47,776 nucleotides of DNA, from positions 1 to 47,776 of the forward strand of contig NZ_SMKH01000021.1 of NCBI RefSeq assembly GCF_004348515.1, written 5' to 3'. The position numbers were made by a program, and so were the translations under genes. Positions 23,390-31,400 of this stretch are shown here, piece after piece. This stretch comes from Actinomadura sp. KC345 (lineage in GTDB: Bacteria > Actinomycetota > Actinomycetes > Streptosporangiales > Streptosporangiaceae). The notes beneath the pieces were generated by a model. That model saw only the letters and a list, made by a program, of their open reading frames with translations, searched no databases and was not told the DNA's origin. Within the stretch, counting starts at the first letter, position 1; the number at the start of each line of letters is the position of its first letter.

Positions 23390-24439
23390 TCAGGTGCGCG
23401 GCCAGCGGGGCTGGTAGCCGCTGGTCAGGCGCTCGCGGTTGTGGCGCCACCGGGGTTCCTTGTTCGCGTTCCCGTTGGTGATCGACCGCATCGACCGGAT
23501 GAACGGCCCGTACGTCCGCAGCAGCGCCGAGGACAGGCTGGAGCCGGGCGGCTCGTCCATGAACGGCATGAACCTGTCCGGGAAGCCGGGCATGGTGCAG
23601 CCGATGCAGACGCCGCCCACGTTGGGGCACCCGCCGACGCCGTCCATCCAGCCGCGCTTGGTGACGTTGCAGTTCACCACCGGACCCCAGCAGCCGATCT
23701 TCACCTGGCACTTCGGCGAGTTGTAGTCGCGGGCGAAGTCGGCCTGCTCGTAGTAGGCGGCCCGGTCGCAGCCCTCGTGGACGGTCTTGCCGAACAGCCA
23801 GGTCGGGCGGAGCTGCTCGTCCAGCGGGATCACCGGCGCCTGCCCGGCCGCCTGGTGCAGCACCCACAGCAGGGTCTCCATGAAGTTGTCCGGCTGGACG
23901 GGGCAGCCCGGGACGTTCACGATCGGCAGACCGCCGGCGGAGCGGAAGTCCCAGCCGAGGTAGTCGGCGAGGCCCATGCAGCCGGTCGGGTTGCCGGCCA
24001 TCGCGTGGATGCCGCCGTAGGTCGCGCACGTCCCGATCGCCACCACCGCCCACGCCTTCGGCGCGAGCCGGTCGAGCCAGGTGTTCAGCGTGATCGGCTC
24101 ACCGGTCTCGGGGTCGTTGCCCATCGCGGTCCAGTAGCCGTCCCCGTTGATGTTCTCGTTCGGGATCGAGCCCTCGACGACCAGGATGAACGGCTCCACC
24201 TCGCCACGGGCGGCCTGGTGGAACACCTCCATGAACTCGTCGCCGTTCTCGTAGGCGAGCACCTTGTTGTGCAGGTGGACCTTGGGCAGGCCCGGGATCG
24301 CCCCGAGGACCACGTCCTCGATGCTCGGCAGCGAGGCGGCGGTCACCGAGACCGTGTCGCCGTCGCAGCTCATTCCCTCGGACGTCCACAGAATGTGGAT
24401 CTCGTCCGTCCGCGGTTCCGCCGGCGCGACGCTCCCCAT
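23390..24439 (-). CDS. hhyS: Actinobacterial [NiFe]-hydrogenase small subunit
   Basis: The protein has 349 residues and carries the Fe-S relay from the NiFe site. The N-terminal proximal-cluster motif reads EGMSCDGD: Cys25 aligns with the first ligand and Asp28 takes the place of the second cysteine, the 3Cys-1Asp arrangement known from the Ralstonia actinobacterial hydrogenase. Further ligand candidates are GTCATYGG, PGCPVQ, HEGCDR, and the later GCWGPVVNC, GGCPN and GVCIGC segments. There is no Tat signal or C-terminal membrane anchor, as in other group 1h small subunits. It is the first gene of the long minus-strand operon. Confidence 0.95.
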   Translation of the reverse strand: MGSVAPAEPRTDEIHILWTSEGMSCDGDTVSVTAASLPSIEDVVLGAIPGLPKVHLHNKVLAYENGDEFMEVFHQAARGEVEPFILVVEGSIPNENINGDGYWTAMGNDPETGEPITLNTWLDRLAPKAWAVVAIGTCATYGGIHAMAGNPTGCMGLADYLGWDFRSAGGLPIVNVPGCPVQPDNFMETLLWVLHQAAGQAPVIPLDEQLRPTWLFGKTVHEGCDRAAYYEQADFARDYNSPKCQVKIGCWGPVVNCNVTKRGWMDGVGGCPNVGGVCIGCTMPGFPDRFMPFMDEPPGSSLSSALLRTYGPFIRSMRSITNGNANKEPRWRHNRERLTSGYQPRWPRT

Positions 24440-24564
24440 CGCTCCCCCCGCCCGGTAGAGATCATTACGAATCCGGACTGCCCTGCGGGCACGCGCCGAA
24501 ACACCGCCCGAGACACGGCCGAAAAGGCACCCAAACCATTGTCACGGTTCGGTAAAAGCAGCGT

Positions 24565-24593
24565 TTGACCTGGGAAGATCCGGGCAGCAGAAT
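24565..24593 (+). promoter_or_regulatory. Candidate promoter of hypAB
   Basis: TTGACC (24565-24570) and CAGAAT (24588-24593) are separated by 17 bp, a good sigma70-type arrangement, placing a start site near 24600, about 30 nt before the hypA GTG. The 189-bp region 24440-24628 is the divergent control region of hhyS and hypA. I could not find a convincing matching promoter for hhyS. Confidence 0.5.
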
Positions 24594-24628
24594 CGCGCGT
24601 GCGCAGCCGGGACCGGCGGGAGGCGATC

Positions 24629-24967
24629 GTGCACGAATTGGCGGTGACGGAGAGCGTCATAGCGGCGATTTCACAGCAATTGCCCGATTCTCGGGTGGCC
24701 GTCGTCCACCTGGAAATAGGGAGACTTTCCGGTGTCATGCCGGACGCCGTGCGATTCTGCTTCGAACTCGCGGGCGAGGGGACCTGCGTGGAGGGCGCCC
24801 GTCTCGACATCACCCGGTCCGAGGGGACGGGGGACTGCGCGAGCTGCGGGGCGTCCTTCCCGGCGCGCGATCCCCTCTCCCTGTGCCCGTGCGGCAGCGC
24901 CGACGTGATGATCAGCGGCGGCGCGGACCTGACGATCACAGCGGTGGAGGTCGCCGACGATGTGTGA
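24629..24967 (+). CDS. hypA: HypA nickel-delivery metallochaperone
   Basis: The protein has 112 residues from the GTG at 24629, chosen because HypA must begin Met-His-Glu for nickel binding and because GGGAGGCGATC lies in front. His2 and Glu3 follow at once (HELAVTESV). The zinc site is Cys70, Cys73, Cys86 and Cys88, a CxxC plus CxC form. HypA works with HypB to insert nickel into the large subunit. It diverges from the structural operon and overlaps hypB by 8 bp. Confidence 0.94.
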   Translation: MHELAVTESVIAAISQQLPDSRVAVVHLEIGRLSGVMPDAVRFCFELAGEGTCVEGARLDITRSEGTGDCASCGASFPARDPLSLCPCGSADVMISGGADLTITAVEVADDV

Positions 24968-25754
24968 GACCTGCGGATGCGACGCGGGCGCCGCCCCGCG
25001 CCTGACGACCCTCCCGGCACCGGACCACGGCCACGGGCATAGGCATGGGCATGGGCATGGGCACGGGCGCGTCGTCCCGCTGGGGCAGAAGGTCCTGGCG
25101 CGCAACGACGACCTGGCCGGGCGGAACCGGGCATGGCTCGCCGCGCGCGGCGTCCTCGCGCTCAACATGATGAGCTCGCCCGGCTCCGGCAAGACGACGC
25201 TGCTGGAACGGACCATCGCCGAACTGAGCCCGTCCCACCTTGCCGCCAGTGGGGGGACGACCCCCCACAACCACCCTTTCTCAGTGATCGAGGGCGACCA
25301 GGAGACGCTGTTGGACGCGCGCCGCCTCGCCGCCGCCGGGGCCCGCACCGTGCAGGTCAACACCGGCGCCGGCTGCCACCTCGACGCCGCGATGGTGGCC
25401 GGCGCGCTGACCGCGCTGGACCCGCCGGACGGCTCGACGGTGTTCATCGAGAACGTCGGCAACCTCGTCTGCCCCGCGCTGTTCGACCTCGGCGAGCGCG
25501 CCCGCGTCGTGCTGATGTCGGTCACCGAGGGCGCCGACAAGCCGCTGAAGTACCCCCACATGTTCCGCGGCGCGGACGTCCTGCTGCTCAACAAGATCGA
25601 CCTGCTGCCGCACGTGGACTTCGACGTGGACGCCTGCCGCGACGCCGCCCGCCGCGTCTGCCCCGGCCTGAGCGTCCTCCCGGTCTCCGCCACGCGAGGC
25701 GACGGCCTCGACACCTGGTACGACTGGCTGACCGACACCGAGCGACCTGCTTGA
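24960..25754 (+). CDS. hypB: HypB nickel-binding GTPase
   Basis: The protein has 264 residues. The N-terminus CETCGC (Cys2, Cys5, Cys7) is the high-affinity nickel site and is followed by a His/Gly-rich stretch (HGHGHRHGHGHGHG, residues 23-36) that can store nickel. The GTPase core has the P-loop MSSPGSGKTTLL and the segments VIEGDQET, IENVGNLVCP and LLNKIDLLPH. An extra 15 residues (about 91-105, PSHLAASGGTTPHNH) sit between the P-loop helix and the VIEGD strand where the family has a short loop. With HypA it drives GTP-dependent nickel insertion. Confidence 0.95.
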   Translation: MCETCGCDAGAAPRLTTLPAPDHGHGHRHGHGHGHGRVVPLGQKVLARNDDLAGRNRAWLAARGVLALNMMSSPGSGKTTLLERTIAELSPSHLAASGGTTPHNHPFSVIEGDQETLLDARRLAAAGARTVQVNTGAGCHLDAAMVAGALTALDPPDGSTVFIENVGNLVCPALFDLGERARVVLMSVTEGADKPLKYPHMFRGADVLLLNKIDLLPHVDFDVDACRDAARRVCPGLSVLPVSATRGDGLDTWYDWLTDTERPA

Positions 25755-25781
25755 CCTGGAGTGTGCTCCAGCTTCTAACGT
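25751..25781 (+). promoter_or_regulatory. MerR-type promoter/operator before the aldo/keto reductase gene
   Basis: TTGACC (25751-25756) and TAACGT (25776-25781) are 19 bp apart. The spacer is filled by the dyad CTGGAGTGTGCTCCAG (25756-25771). A 19-bp spacer with a centred palindrome is the hallmark of promoters remodelled by MerR-family activators (MerR, SoxR, CueR). The -35 overlaps the hypB stop codon. Confidence 0.75.
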
Positions 25782-25811
25782 TCAGGAGGACGAGAGAGGG
25801 AGCACATCTGT

Positions 25812-26819
25812 ATGGAGTACCGCAGGCTCGGCCGGACGGGTGTCCGGGTCAGTGCGCAGTGCCTCGGCGCCATGATGTTCCACAAGTCGGGTGACACCGA
25901 CGAGTTCGAGCGCATGATCCACCGGGCACTGGACTCGGGGATCAACTTCATCGACACCGCGGACATGTACTCGCGCGGCGAGAGCGAAGAGGTCGTGGGC
26001 CGCGCCATCGGGGAGCGGCGGGACGACATCGTCCTCGCCACCAAGTTCTTCAACCCCATGGGCGAGGACCGCAACATGCGGGGCGGGTCGCGGCGCTGGA
26101 TCGTCCGGGCGGTGGAGGACAGCCTCCGCAGGCTGGGGACCGACCGCATCGACCTTTACCAGATGCACCGGTACGACTGGAGCACCGACATCGAGGAGAC
26201 GCTCGGGGCACTGGACGACCTCGTCCGCCAGGGCAAGGTGCTCTACCTGGGGTCGTCGTCGTTCCCGGCCGACTGGATCGTCGAGGCGCAGTGGGCGGCG
26301 CAGCGCAGGAACACCGCGCGGTTCGTGTGCGAGCAGCCGCAGTACTCGATCTTCGCGCGGTCGGTCGAGAACGACATGCTGCCCGCCGCGCTGCGGCACG
26401 GCATGGGCGTCATCCCGTGGAGCCCGCTGGCCGGAGGGTGGCTGACCGGCAAGTACCGGCGCGGCGAGCAGGCCCCCGCCGAGTCGCGGTTCGCACGCGG
26501 CGACCGGCTCGCCACCGACCCGAGCACGCCCGCCCGCTTCGACGCCGTCGAACGCCTGGAGCGGATCGCCGACGAGGCGGGCCTCTCGCTGACCCACCTG
26601 GGGCTCGGGTTCGTCACCGAGCACCCGGCCGTCACCTCGACCATCATCGGCCCGAAGACGATGGAGCAGCTCGACGACCTGCTCGCGGGCGCCGACGTCC
26701 GGCTGAGCGGCGACGTCCTCGACGCGATCGACGAGGTCGTCCCGCCGGGCACCGACATGGGCGGCATCGACCACATGACGGGCAACCCGTCCCTGAAGCC
26801 GAGAAACCGCCGCCGCTGA
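25812..26819 (+). CDS. Aldo/keto reductase
   Basis: The protein has 335 residues with the TIM-barrel AKR pattern. NFIDTADMYSRGESEEVVG contains the catalytic Asp and Tyr, LATKF the lysine, and LYQMHRYD the active-site histidine. GVIPWSPLAGGWLTGKY and STIIGPKTMEQL form the NADPH-binding region. It should reduce aldehydes or ketones with NADPH; the substrate is unknown. It is a single gene behind the MerR-type promoter, which suggests induction by an oxidant, electrophile or metal. It is convergent with the acyl-CoA dehydrogenase gene and ends at a large hairpin. Confidence 0.92.
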   Translation: MEYRRLGRTGVRVSAQCLGAMMFHKSGDTDEFERMIHRALDSGINFIDTADMYSRGESEEVVGRAIGERRDDIVLATKFFNPMGEDRNMRGGSRRWIVRAVEDSLRRLGTDRIDLYQMHRYDWSTDIEETLGALDDLVRQGKVLYLGSSSFPADWIVEAQWAAQRRNTARFVCEQPQYSIFARSVENDMLPAALRHGMGVIPWSPLAGGWLTGKYRRGEQAPAESRFARGDRLATDPSTPARFDAVERLERIADEAGLSLTHLGLGFVTEHPAVTSTIIGPKTMEQLDDLLAGADVRLSGDVLDAIDEVVPPGTDMGGIDHMTGNPSLKPRNRRR

Positions 26820-26825
26820 CCCGAC

Positions 26826-26887
26826 GTTGACTTGCGGCGTGTCGTTGTTATCAGCGCGTCGAAAACAACAACACGCCGCAAGTCAAC
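26826..26887. terminator. Long inverted repeat, likely bidirectional terminator
   Basis: Arms of 24 bases at 26826-26849 and 26864-26887 pair with a single C/A mismatch around a 14-nt loop. It lies exactly between the convergent aldo/keto reductase and acyl-CoA dehydrogenase stops. There is no T-tract outside the arms. The stem is much longer and more perfect than other hairpins in this window. Confidence 0.75.
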
Positions 26888-26893
26888 GGGGCG

Positions 26894-29047
26894 CTAGCGG
26901 ATCAGGGGGTCGCGGGGGAGGCCGAGGATGCGCTCGCCGATCTGGTTGCGGGTGATCTCGGACGTTCCGCCGGCGATCGACATGCCGCGGGAGCCGAGGC
27001 GCATCAGGCCGGCGAACTCGCCGAGGCCGTCGGTGAACGCGGTCTCCGGGCCGGCGAACGCGGCGAGCAGGTCGGCCGTGGCGTGGCCGTGCTCGGCGAG
27101 GACCAGCTTGGTGATGTTGCCCTCGGGGCCGGGCTCACCGCCCGCCACGGCGCGTTCCGCGGACCGGAGGTTGAGCAGGCGGAGGGCGTGCTCCTCCGCC
27201 AGGTAGGCGCCGACGCGCTCGGCGGCGGCGGGGACGCGGTCGCCGCGCTCGGTGTAGAGCTTCACGGCGTCGGGTCCGGGCGGGCCGCCGACACCGCCGC
27301 CGATGCTGACGCGCTCGTTGCCGAGCGTCGCGCGGGCCACCGTCCAGCCCTGGTTCGGAGTCCCGACGACGTCGGCGTCGGGGACGAACACGTCGGAGAA
27401 GAACACCTCGTTGAACTCGGCGTGGCCGGTGGTCTGGCGCAGCGGCCTGACCTCGACGCCCGGGTGCTCCATGTCGATGACGACCATCGTGACGCCGGCG
27501 TGCTTGGCGGCGTCCGGGTCGGTGCGGACGGTGGCGAAGCCCCAGCGGCAGTAGTGCGCGCCGCTCGTCCAGACCTTCTGGCCGTTGATCACCCAGCCGC
27601 CGTCCGCCTTCACCGCGCGGGTCTTGACGGCGGCGGCGTCCGACCCGGCCTCCGGCTCGCTGAACAGCTGGCACCAGATCTCGTCGCCGTTCAGCGCGGG
27701 GCGCACCCAGCGGTCGATCTGGTCCTGCGTGCCGTGCTGGATCAGGGTCAGGATCACCCAGCCGGTGATGCCGTACTGGGGGCGCTTCACACCGGCGGTG
27801 CGGAACTCGTCCTCGATGACGAGCTGAAGCCCGGCGCTCGCCTCCACGCCCCACGGGCGCGGCCAGTGCGGCTGGACGTACCCGGTCTCGATGAGCTTGT
27901 GCCGCTGCTCTTCCCGGGGCAGCGCGGCGATCTCGCGGGCCAGCTCCCGGATCCGGGGACGCTGCTCCTCGGCCTCGGGCGGCAGGTCGAGGTTCGCCTC
28001 CCGGACGACGCCTTCGGCTCGCAGCCGCGTCACGTCCCGTTCGGCGGCGCGCGGGTCGAACACGGCCTCCAGCGTGGCGGCCCGGCGCAGCAGCAGGTGC
28101 CCGTCGTGCTCCCAGGTGAAGCCGATGCCGCCGTGCACCTGGATGTTGAGGCCCGCGTTGCCGGTGAACGCGGGGATCGCGAGCGCGCCCGCGACGGCCG
28201 CGGCCAGCTCGAACTGCTCGGACGGACCGGACGCCGCCCGTGCCGCGTCCCACACCGCGGCCGTGCCCAGCTCCGCGGCGACGAGCATGTTCGCGCAGTG
28301 GTGCTTGACGGCCTGGAACGTCGCGATCGGGCGTCCGAACTGCTGCCGGACCTTGGCGTACTCGGTCGAGGTCTCCACGCATTCGAGCGCCCCGCCGACC
28401 GCCTCGGCGGAGGCCACCGTGCGGGCGAGCGCGGTGGCGTGCGCTCTGGCCCCTTCGAGGACCGCCTCGGCGGTCACGCCGTCGAGGCGGACGCGCGCCG
28501 ACCGGCGGGACGGGTCCAGGTTGCCCGGCACCTCGACGGTGACGCCCGCCGCGCCCGCCCGCACGACGACCATGTCGTCGCCGGCGGCGAGGACGAGCAG
28601 CTCCGCGAGCCCGCCGCCGAGCACGACCCCGGCGTCTCCGGAGGCGGCGCCGTCCCGCACGGTCACGGAGCCGTCCAGGCCGAGCGCCGCGGGGGTCTCT
28701 CCCGAGGCCAGGCCGGGCAGGAATCGCGCCCGCTGCCCGCCGTCGCCCGACGCGGCGATCGCGGCGGACGCGATCATCGTCGGCAGGAGCGGGCCCGGCG
28801 CGACGGCGCGTCCGAGCTCCTCGGCGACCACGACGAGTTCCTGCAGCCCGGCCCCGCCGCCGCCGTGCTCCTCGGGGAGGTGCAGGCCGAGCAGGCCGAG
28901 GCCGGCGAACTCCGTCCAGTAGCCCGGCAGCGTCTCCTTGTCCGCCTCCAGCAGTGCCCGGTTCGCGGCACGCGCGTCGTGGTCGCGCAGGAACGCGCGC
29001 GCCGTCCGCGCAAGCTCGCGGTGCTCTTCGCTGATGGCAATCGCCAT
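26894..29047 (-). CDS. Fused two-domain acyl-CoA dehydrogenase (FadE34-like)
   Basis: The protein has 717 residues and two full acyl-CoA dehydrogenase modules in one chain. Module 1 (about 1-345) starts AISEEHRELARTARAFLRDH and ends with QVHGGIGFTWEHDGHLLL. Module 2 (about 380-717) has LFSEPEAGSDAA, NGQKVWTSGAHYCRWG and the C-terminal GGTSEITRNQIGERILGLP. Each module is about 360 residues, the normal length of a single enzyme. The layout matches mycobacterial FadE34/ChsE3, a fused form of the heteromeric steroid side-chain dehydrogenases, so a sterol or bulky acyl-CoA substrate is plausible. The ATG at 29047 has GGAGGGGCC in front. No sterol genes are adjacent. Confidence 0.9.
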   Translation of the reverse strand: MAIAISEEHRELARTARAFLRDHDARAANRALLEADKETLPGYWTEFAGLGLLGLHLPEEHGGGGAGLQELVVVAEELGRAVAPGPLLPTMIASAAIAASGDGGQRARFLPGLASGETPAALGLDGSVTVRDGAASGDAGVVLGGGLAELLVLAAGDDMVVVRAGAAGVTVEVPGNLDPSRRSARVRLDGVTAEAVLEGARAHATALARTVASAEAVGGALECVETSTEYAKVRQQFGRPIATFQAVKHHCANMLVAAELGTAAVWDAARAASGPSEQFELAAAVAGALAIPAFTGNAGLNIQVHGGIGFTWEHDGHLLLRRAATLEAVFDPRAAERDVTRLRAEGVVREANLDLPPEAEEQRPRIRELAREIAALPREEQRHKLIETGYVQPHWPRPWGVEASAGLQLVIEDEFRTAGVKRPQYGITGWVILTLIQHGTQDQIDRWVRPALNGDEIWCQLFSEPEAGSDAAAVKTRAVKADGGWVINGQKVWTSGAHYCRWGFATVRTDPDAAKHAGVTMVVIDMEHPGVEVRPLRQTTGHAEFNEVFFSDVFVPDADVVGTPNQGWTVARATLGNERVSIGGGVGGPPGPDAVKLYTERGDRVPAAAERVGAYLAEEHALRLLNLRSAERAVAGGEPGPEGNITKLVLAEHGHATADLLAAFAGPETAFTDGLGEFAGLMRLGSRGMSIAGGTSEITRNQIGERILGLPRDPLIR

Positions 29048-29188
29048 GGCCCCTCCAAGGTCCGTCCGCCTCGGCACCCGCCCGGCACGTCGGCTAGCGG
29101 TCGACTGTCGCGCTGCCATTCTGGACCGAACGCCATTCGGCCGTACATCGGGGCGGGCGGTCTATTTTCCGGGACCGGTCACCACCCG

Positions 29189-29662
29189 CTACCCCAGCGC
29201 GTGGACGAAGCGCAGCGCCTCATCCCGCCCCATACCCGTCTCGGCGCAGGCCAGCGCGACCGCCGACTCCAGGTCACCGGCATGCTTGAACTCCCGCACC
29301 CGGTCTGAAGGCACGCCGGACGGCCCGCCCTGCGACACCGTGGGCAGGCGTCCCTCCCGGAGGGCCTTGACGTAATCCTTCGCGGCCTTCGAATCCAGGC
29401 CGGTCCCCTTGCGCACGAGCCTGGCCGCCTCTTTCGGCCTCCTCTCGGCGAGGAGCGCGTGCACCTTCGCCTGGACGTCGGGCGGCACGGCCCTGGCGAA
29501 CACCACGCCCTTCAGGACGTCCACATACTCCTTGGCCTCTTTGAGCCCCGCACCCGTGGCCTCCCGGACCAGCTTGATGGCGGGGATGTGCCGGCCTCTC
29601 TCGACCAGCACGATGACCCGGTCACGGGTCTCCGAAGGCACATACGGGACAAACGACGTCAC
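29189..29662 (-). CDS. Protein with three tandem ribosomal L7/L12 C-terminal-like motifs
   Basis: The protein has 157 residues made of three similar units at about 14-50, 66-102 and 121-156. Each contains a helix followed by the L7/L12-like pattern: KLVREATGAGLKEAKEYVDV, RLVRKGTGLDSKAAKDYVKA and ALACAETGMGRDEALRFVHA. In L7/L12 this helix-hairpin recruits translation factors. The protein lacks the L7/L12 N-terminal dimerisation domain, so it is not a ribosomal protein proper. It might be a decoy or adaptor for translational GTPases, or a stand-alone helical repeat. It is probably cytoplasmic. Confidence 0.8.
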   Translation of the reverse strand: MTSFVPYVPSETRDRVIVLVERGRHIPAIKLVREATGAGLKEAKEYVDVLKGVVFARAVPPDVQAKVHALLAERRPKEAARLVRKGTGLDSKAAKDYVKALREGRLPTVSQGGPSGVPSDRVREFKHAGDLESAVALACAETGMGRDEALRFVHALG

Positions 29663-29724
29663 GTGATCTCTCCTCGGTGCGACGGGCGTCCGATTTTTCC
29701 TGCATCCGCGGCCGGCCGCATCTC

Positions 29725-30303
29725 TCAGCCCAGCGGCCGGCGTCCGAGGAAGGCGACCAGCCGCTCCCCCGCGCCGGCGTCCGGCCCGGGGTCGACGGGC
29801 TCGGCGAACAGGGGACCGCGCTCCTCGGGCACCACCAGCGGGCAGAGCTTCAGCAGTTCGTCCGCCAGCCCCGGAGGGATCGGCCGCCGCTCACCCGACG
29901 CCTGCGCGACGTCCCAGCCGTGGACGGCCACCTCGACCGCCCCCGCGGCGGCCATGAGCCCCCCGCCCAGGCGGCGATCGCCGACCGACACCTCCCCCAG
30001 CGCGCCGGACGCCCGCAGCAGCCGGACGGCGCTCACCCGCACGGCCGACACGGGATCGTCCGCCAGGACGAGCGGCTCGGGCTCCAGCGCGACCCGTCCC
30101 AGGCGCGCCCCCTCCCCCAGCGCCGCCAGCGAGTCCCGCAGGTGCAGCAGCAGCTCTTCGAGGTTCCACGAGCGGCACGGTGTCCGGCGCGGCAGCATCT
30201 CCGACGTCACCCCTTGGACCGACGTCAGCGCGAAGCCGATCGCCCGCTCCAGCAGCCCGCCGTCCCGCGACGCCGGCAGCCACGCGCTCATACGCTCGTA
30301 CAT
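29725..30303 (-). CDS. Maleylpyruvate isomerase/TIGR03086-like mycothiol-dependent enzyme family protein
   Basis: The protein has 192 residues. It has the DinB-like four-helix pattern with TPCRSWNLEELLLHLRDSLA near residues 40-60 and AVEVAVHGWDVAQASGE around 130-145, as in the TIGR03086 group of actinobacteria. Members bind a metal through such histidines and some use mycothiol. The substrate is unknown. The start is uncertain: ATG at 30303 is used, with a nearby TTG and a later ATG (MSAW) as alternatives. It is divergent from the zinc-finger-like gene at 30493. Confidence 0.75.
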   Translation of the reverse strand: MYERMSAWLPASRDGGLLERAIGFALTSVQGVTSEMLPRRTPCRSWNLEELLLHLRDSLAALGEGARLGRVALEPEPLVLADDPVSAVRVSAVRLLRASGALGEVSVGDRRLGGGLMAAAGAVEVAVHGWDVAQASGERRPIPPGLADELLKLCPLVVPEERGPLFAEPVDPGPDAGAGERLVAFLGRRPLG

Positions 30304-30492
30304 CGCCGATCCAATCAATGGTGACCTGCCTCTCACCTGTGGACCGCCGCCGTCCCGGAAAGTCATCGCCCCGCCACGTTTCCGCACCTCAGGTCGAACC
30401 CCGTGCGGCCCGTTCCCGTATGACCGGCCGAGGGAGCCCACCCGGAACTCGAGAGTCGCGGTGGACGGAGAGATGTTGAAGGCGCGTGCCGG

Positions 30493-30900
30493 ATGACCAC
30501 GCCAGGCGAGGCCGACCCATGGGCGCGGTTCCTGACGGCCCTCGAAACCGGATGCGGTACCTGCGGCGGCAGGGGCCGGACCGTCCGCGCGCAGTGGCGC
30601 GCGTGGTACCGGCAAGCCGACGAACTCGTCAGGGTCGCGCAGGCCGCGCGCCGTGCGACGGACCTGAACCCGGCCGCGGACCTCGTCAACGGCTTCGCCG
30701 GACCGGGCTTCGCCGACCCGGCCGAGCCCTCCATCGTCACCGCCGTGGACCGGGCCATCGACGACCACATGAAGGCCCGTCCGCAGTGCCCCGAGGAGGA
30801 ACCCTGCGAGACCTGCCACGGCTCCGGCATGCTCCTGACCGCCGCAGGCCACCGCCTGGCCGACCTCCTGACCCGCCACGGCTTCCTCCGCGACAGGTGA
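30493..30900 (+). CDS. Small protein with a split DnaJ-type zinc-finger motif
   Basis: The protein has 135 residues. It contains CGTCGGRG (Cys21, Cys24) and CETCHGSG (residues about 104-111), two copies of the CxxCxGxG motif that together make one zinc site in DnaJ. They are separated here by about 80 residues of helical sequence. There is no J domain. It may be a small chaperone-like or nucleic-acid-binding protein. It is on the opposite strand from, and convergent with, the S26 peptidase gene eight bases away. Confidence 0.7.
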   Translation: MTTPGEADPWARFLTALETGCGTCGGRGRTVRAQWRAWYRQADELVRVAQAARRATDLNPAADLVNGFAGPGFADPAEPSIVTAVDRAIDDHMKARPQCPEEEPCETCHGSGMLLTAAGHRLADLLTRHGFLRDR

Positions 30901-30908
30901 CCCCCCGC

Positions 30909-31400
30909 TCAGCCGGTGTCCGCGTTTCCGTGCAGGTGACGTACGACGACGCCGAGGACGCCGTCGCTCCTGAGGTAGCCGTAGTGGCGGGAGTCGAGGC
31001 TGCGGGTGGCGTTGTCGCCCAGGACGAGCAGGTGGCCGTCCGGCACGGGCGACTCGGCGCCGGACGGCAGCGAGGCGGCCACCGATGCGGGCACCGGATC
31101 GCCGGGCACGGCCGCCGCCCGCTTGATCACCCAGGTGCGGCCGGAGAGGCTCCGGCCCGCGCTCGCGGCGACGCCCGGGCCACGGCGCGTTCCAGGGCGT
31201 ACCTTGCTCTCGACGACGACGATGTCACCGGTCCGGACGCGCCGCACGGGCCGGCGCCGCACGAGGACGCGGTCGCCTTCGTAGAGGGTGGGCTGCATGG
31301 ACGGGCCGTCCACGTCGATCACGGCGAAGCGGCGGCGGAGCCAGACGATGAGCGCGGCGGCTCCGGCGACGGCCGCCGCGGCGGCGACGGCCGGGGTCAT
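30909..31400 (-). CDS. S26-family signal peptidase, last gene of the Cys-rich peptide operon
   Basis: The protein has 163 residues, compact for the family. An N-terminal transmembrane helix (about 2-20) precedes GPSMQPTL with the nucleophile Ser34, then VIKRAAAVPGD with the general base Lys93, and the box GDNATRSLDSR. These are the catalytic Ser-Lys dyad and conserved boxes of type I signal peptidases. The active site faces outside the membrane. Overlap with the ABC exporter stop (ATGA) makes it a dedicated enzyme of the operon, most likely cutting the leader of the 65-aa precursor at its Ala-x-Ala segment. Confidence 0.9.
   Translation of the reverse strand: MTPAVAAAAAVAGAAALIVWLRRRFAVIDVDGPSMQPTLYEGDRVLVRRRPVRRVRTGDIVVVESKVRPGTRRGPGVAASAGRSLSGRTWVIKRAAAVPGDPVPASVAASLPSGAESPVPDGHLLVLGDNATRSLDSRHYGYLRSDGVLGVVVRHLHGNADTG

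Noticed and set aside
25033-25070. Tandem GGGCAT/GGGCAC-like repeats resembling a microsatellite
   Set aside because: They encode the functional His/Gly-rich nickel-storage stretch of HypB.
27083-29308. A 741-codon plus-strand frame opposite the acyl-CoA dehydrogenase
   Set aside because: Codon-bias shadow; the translation has no recognisable domain, whereas the minus strand shows two full dehydrogenase modules.
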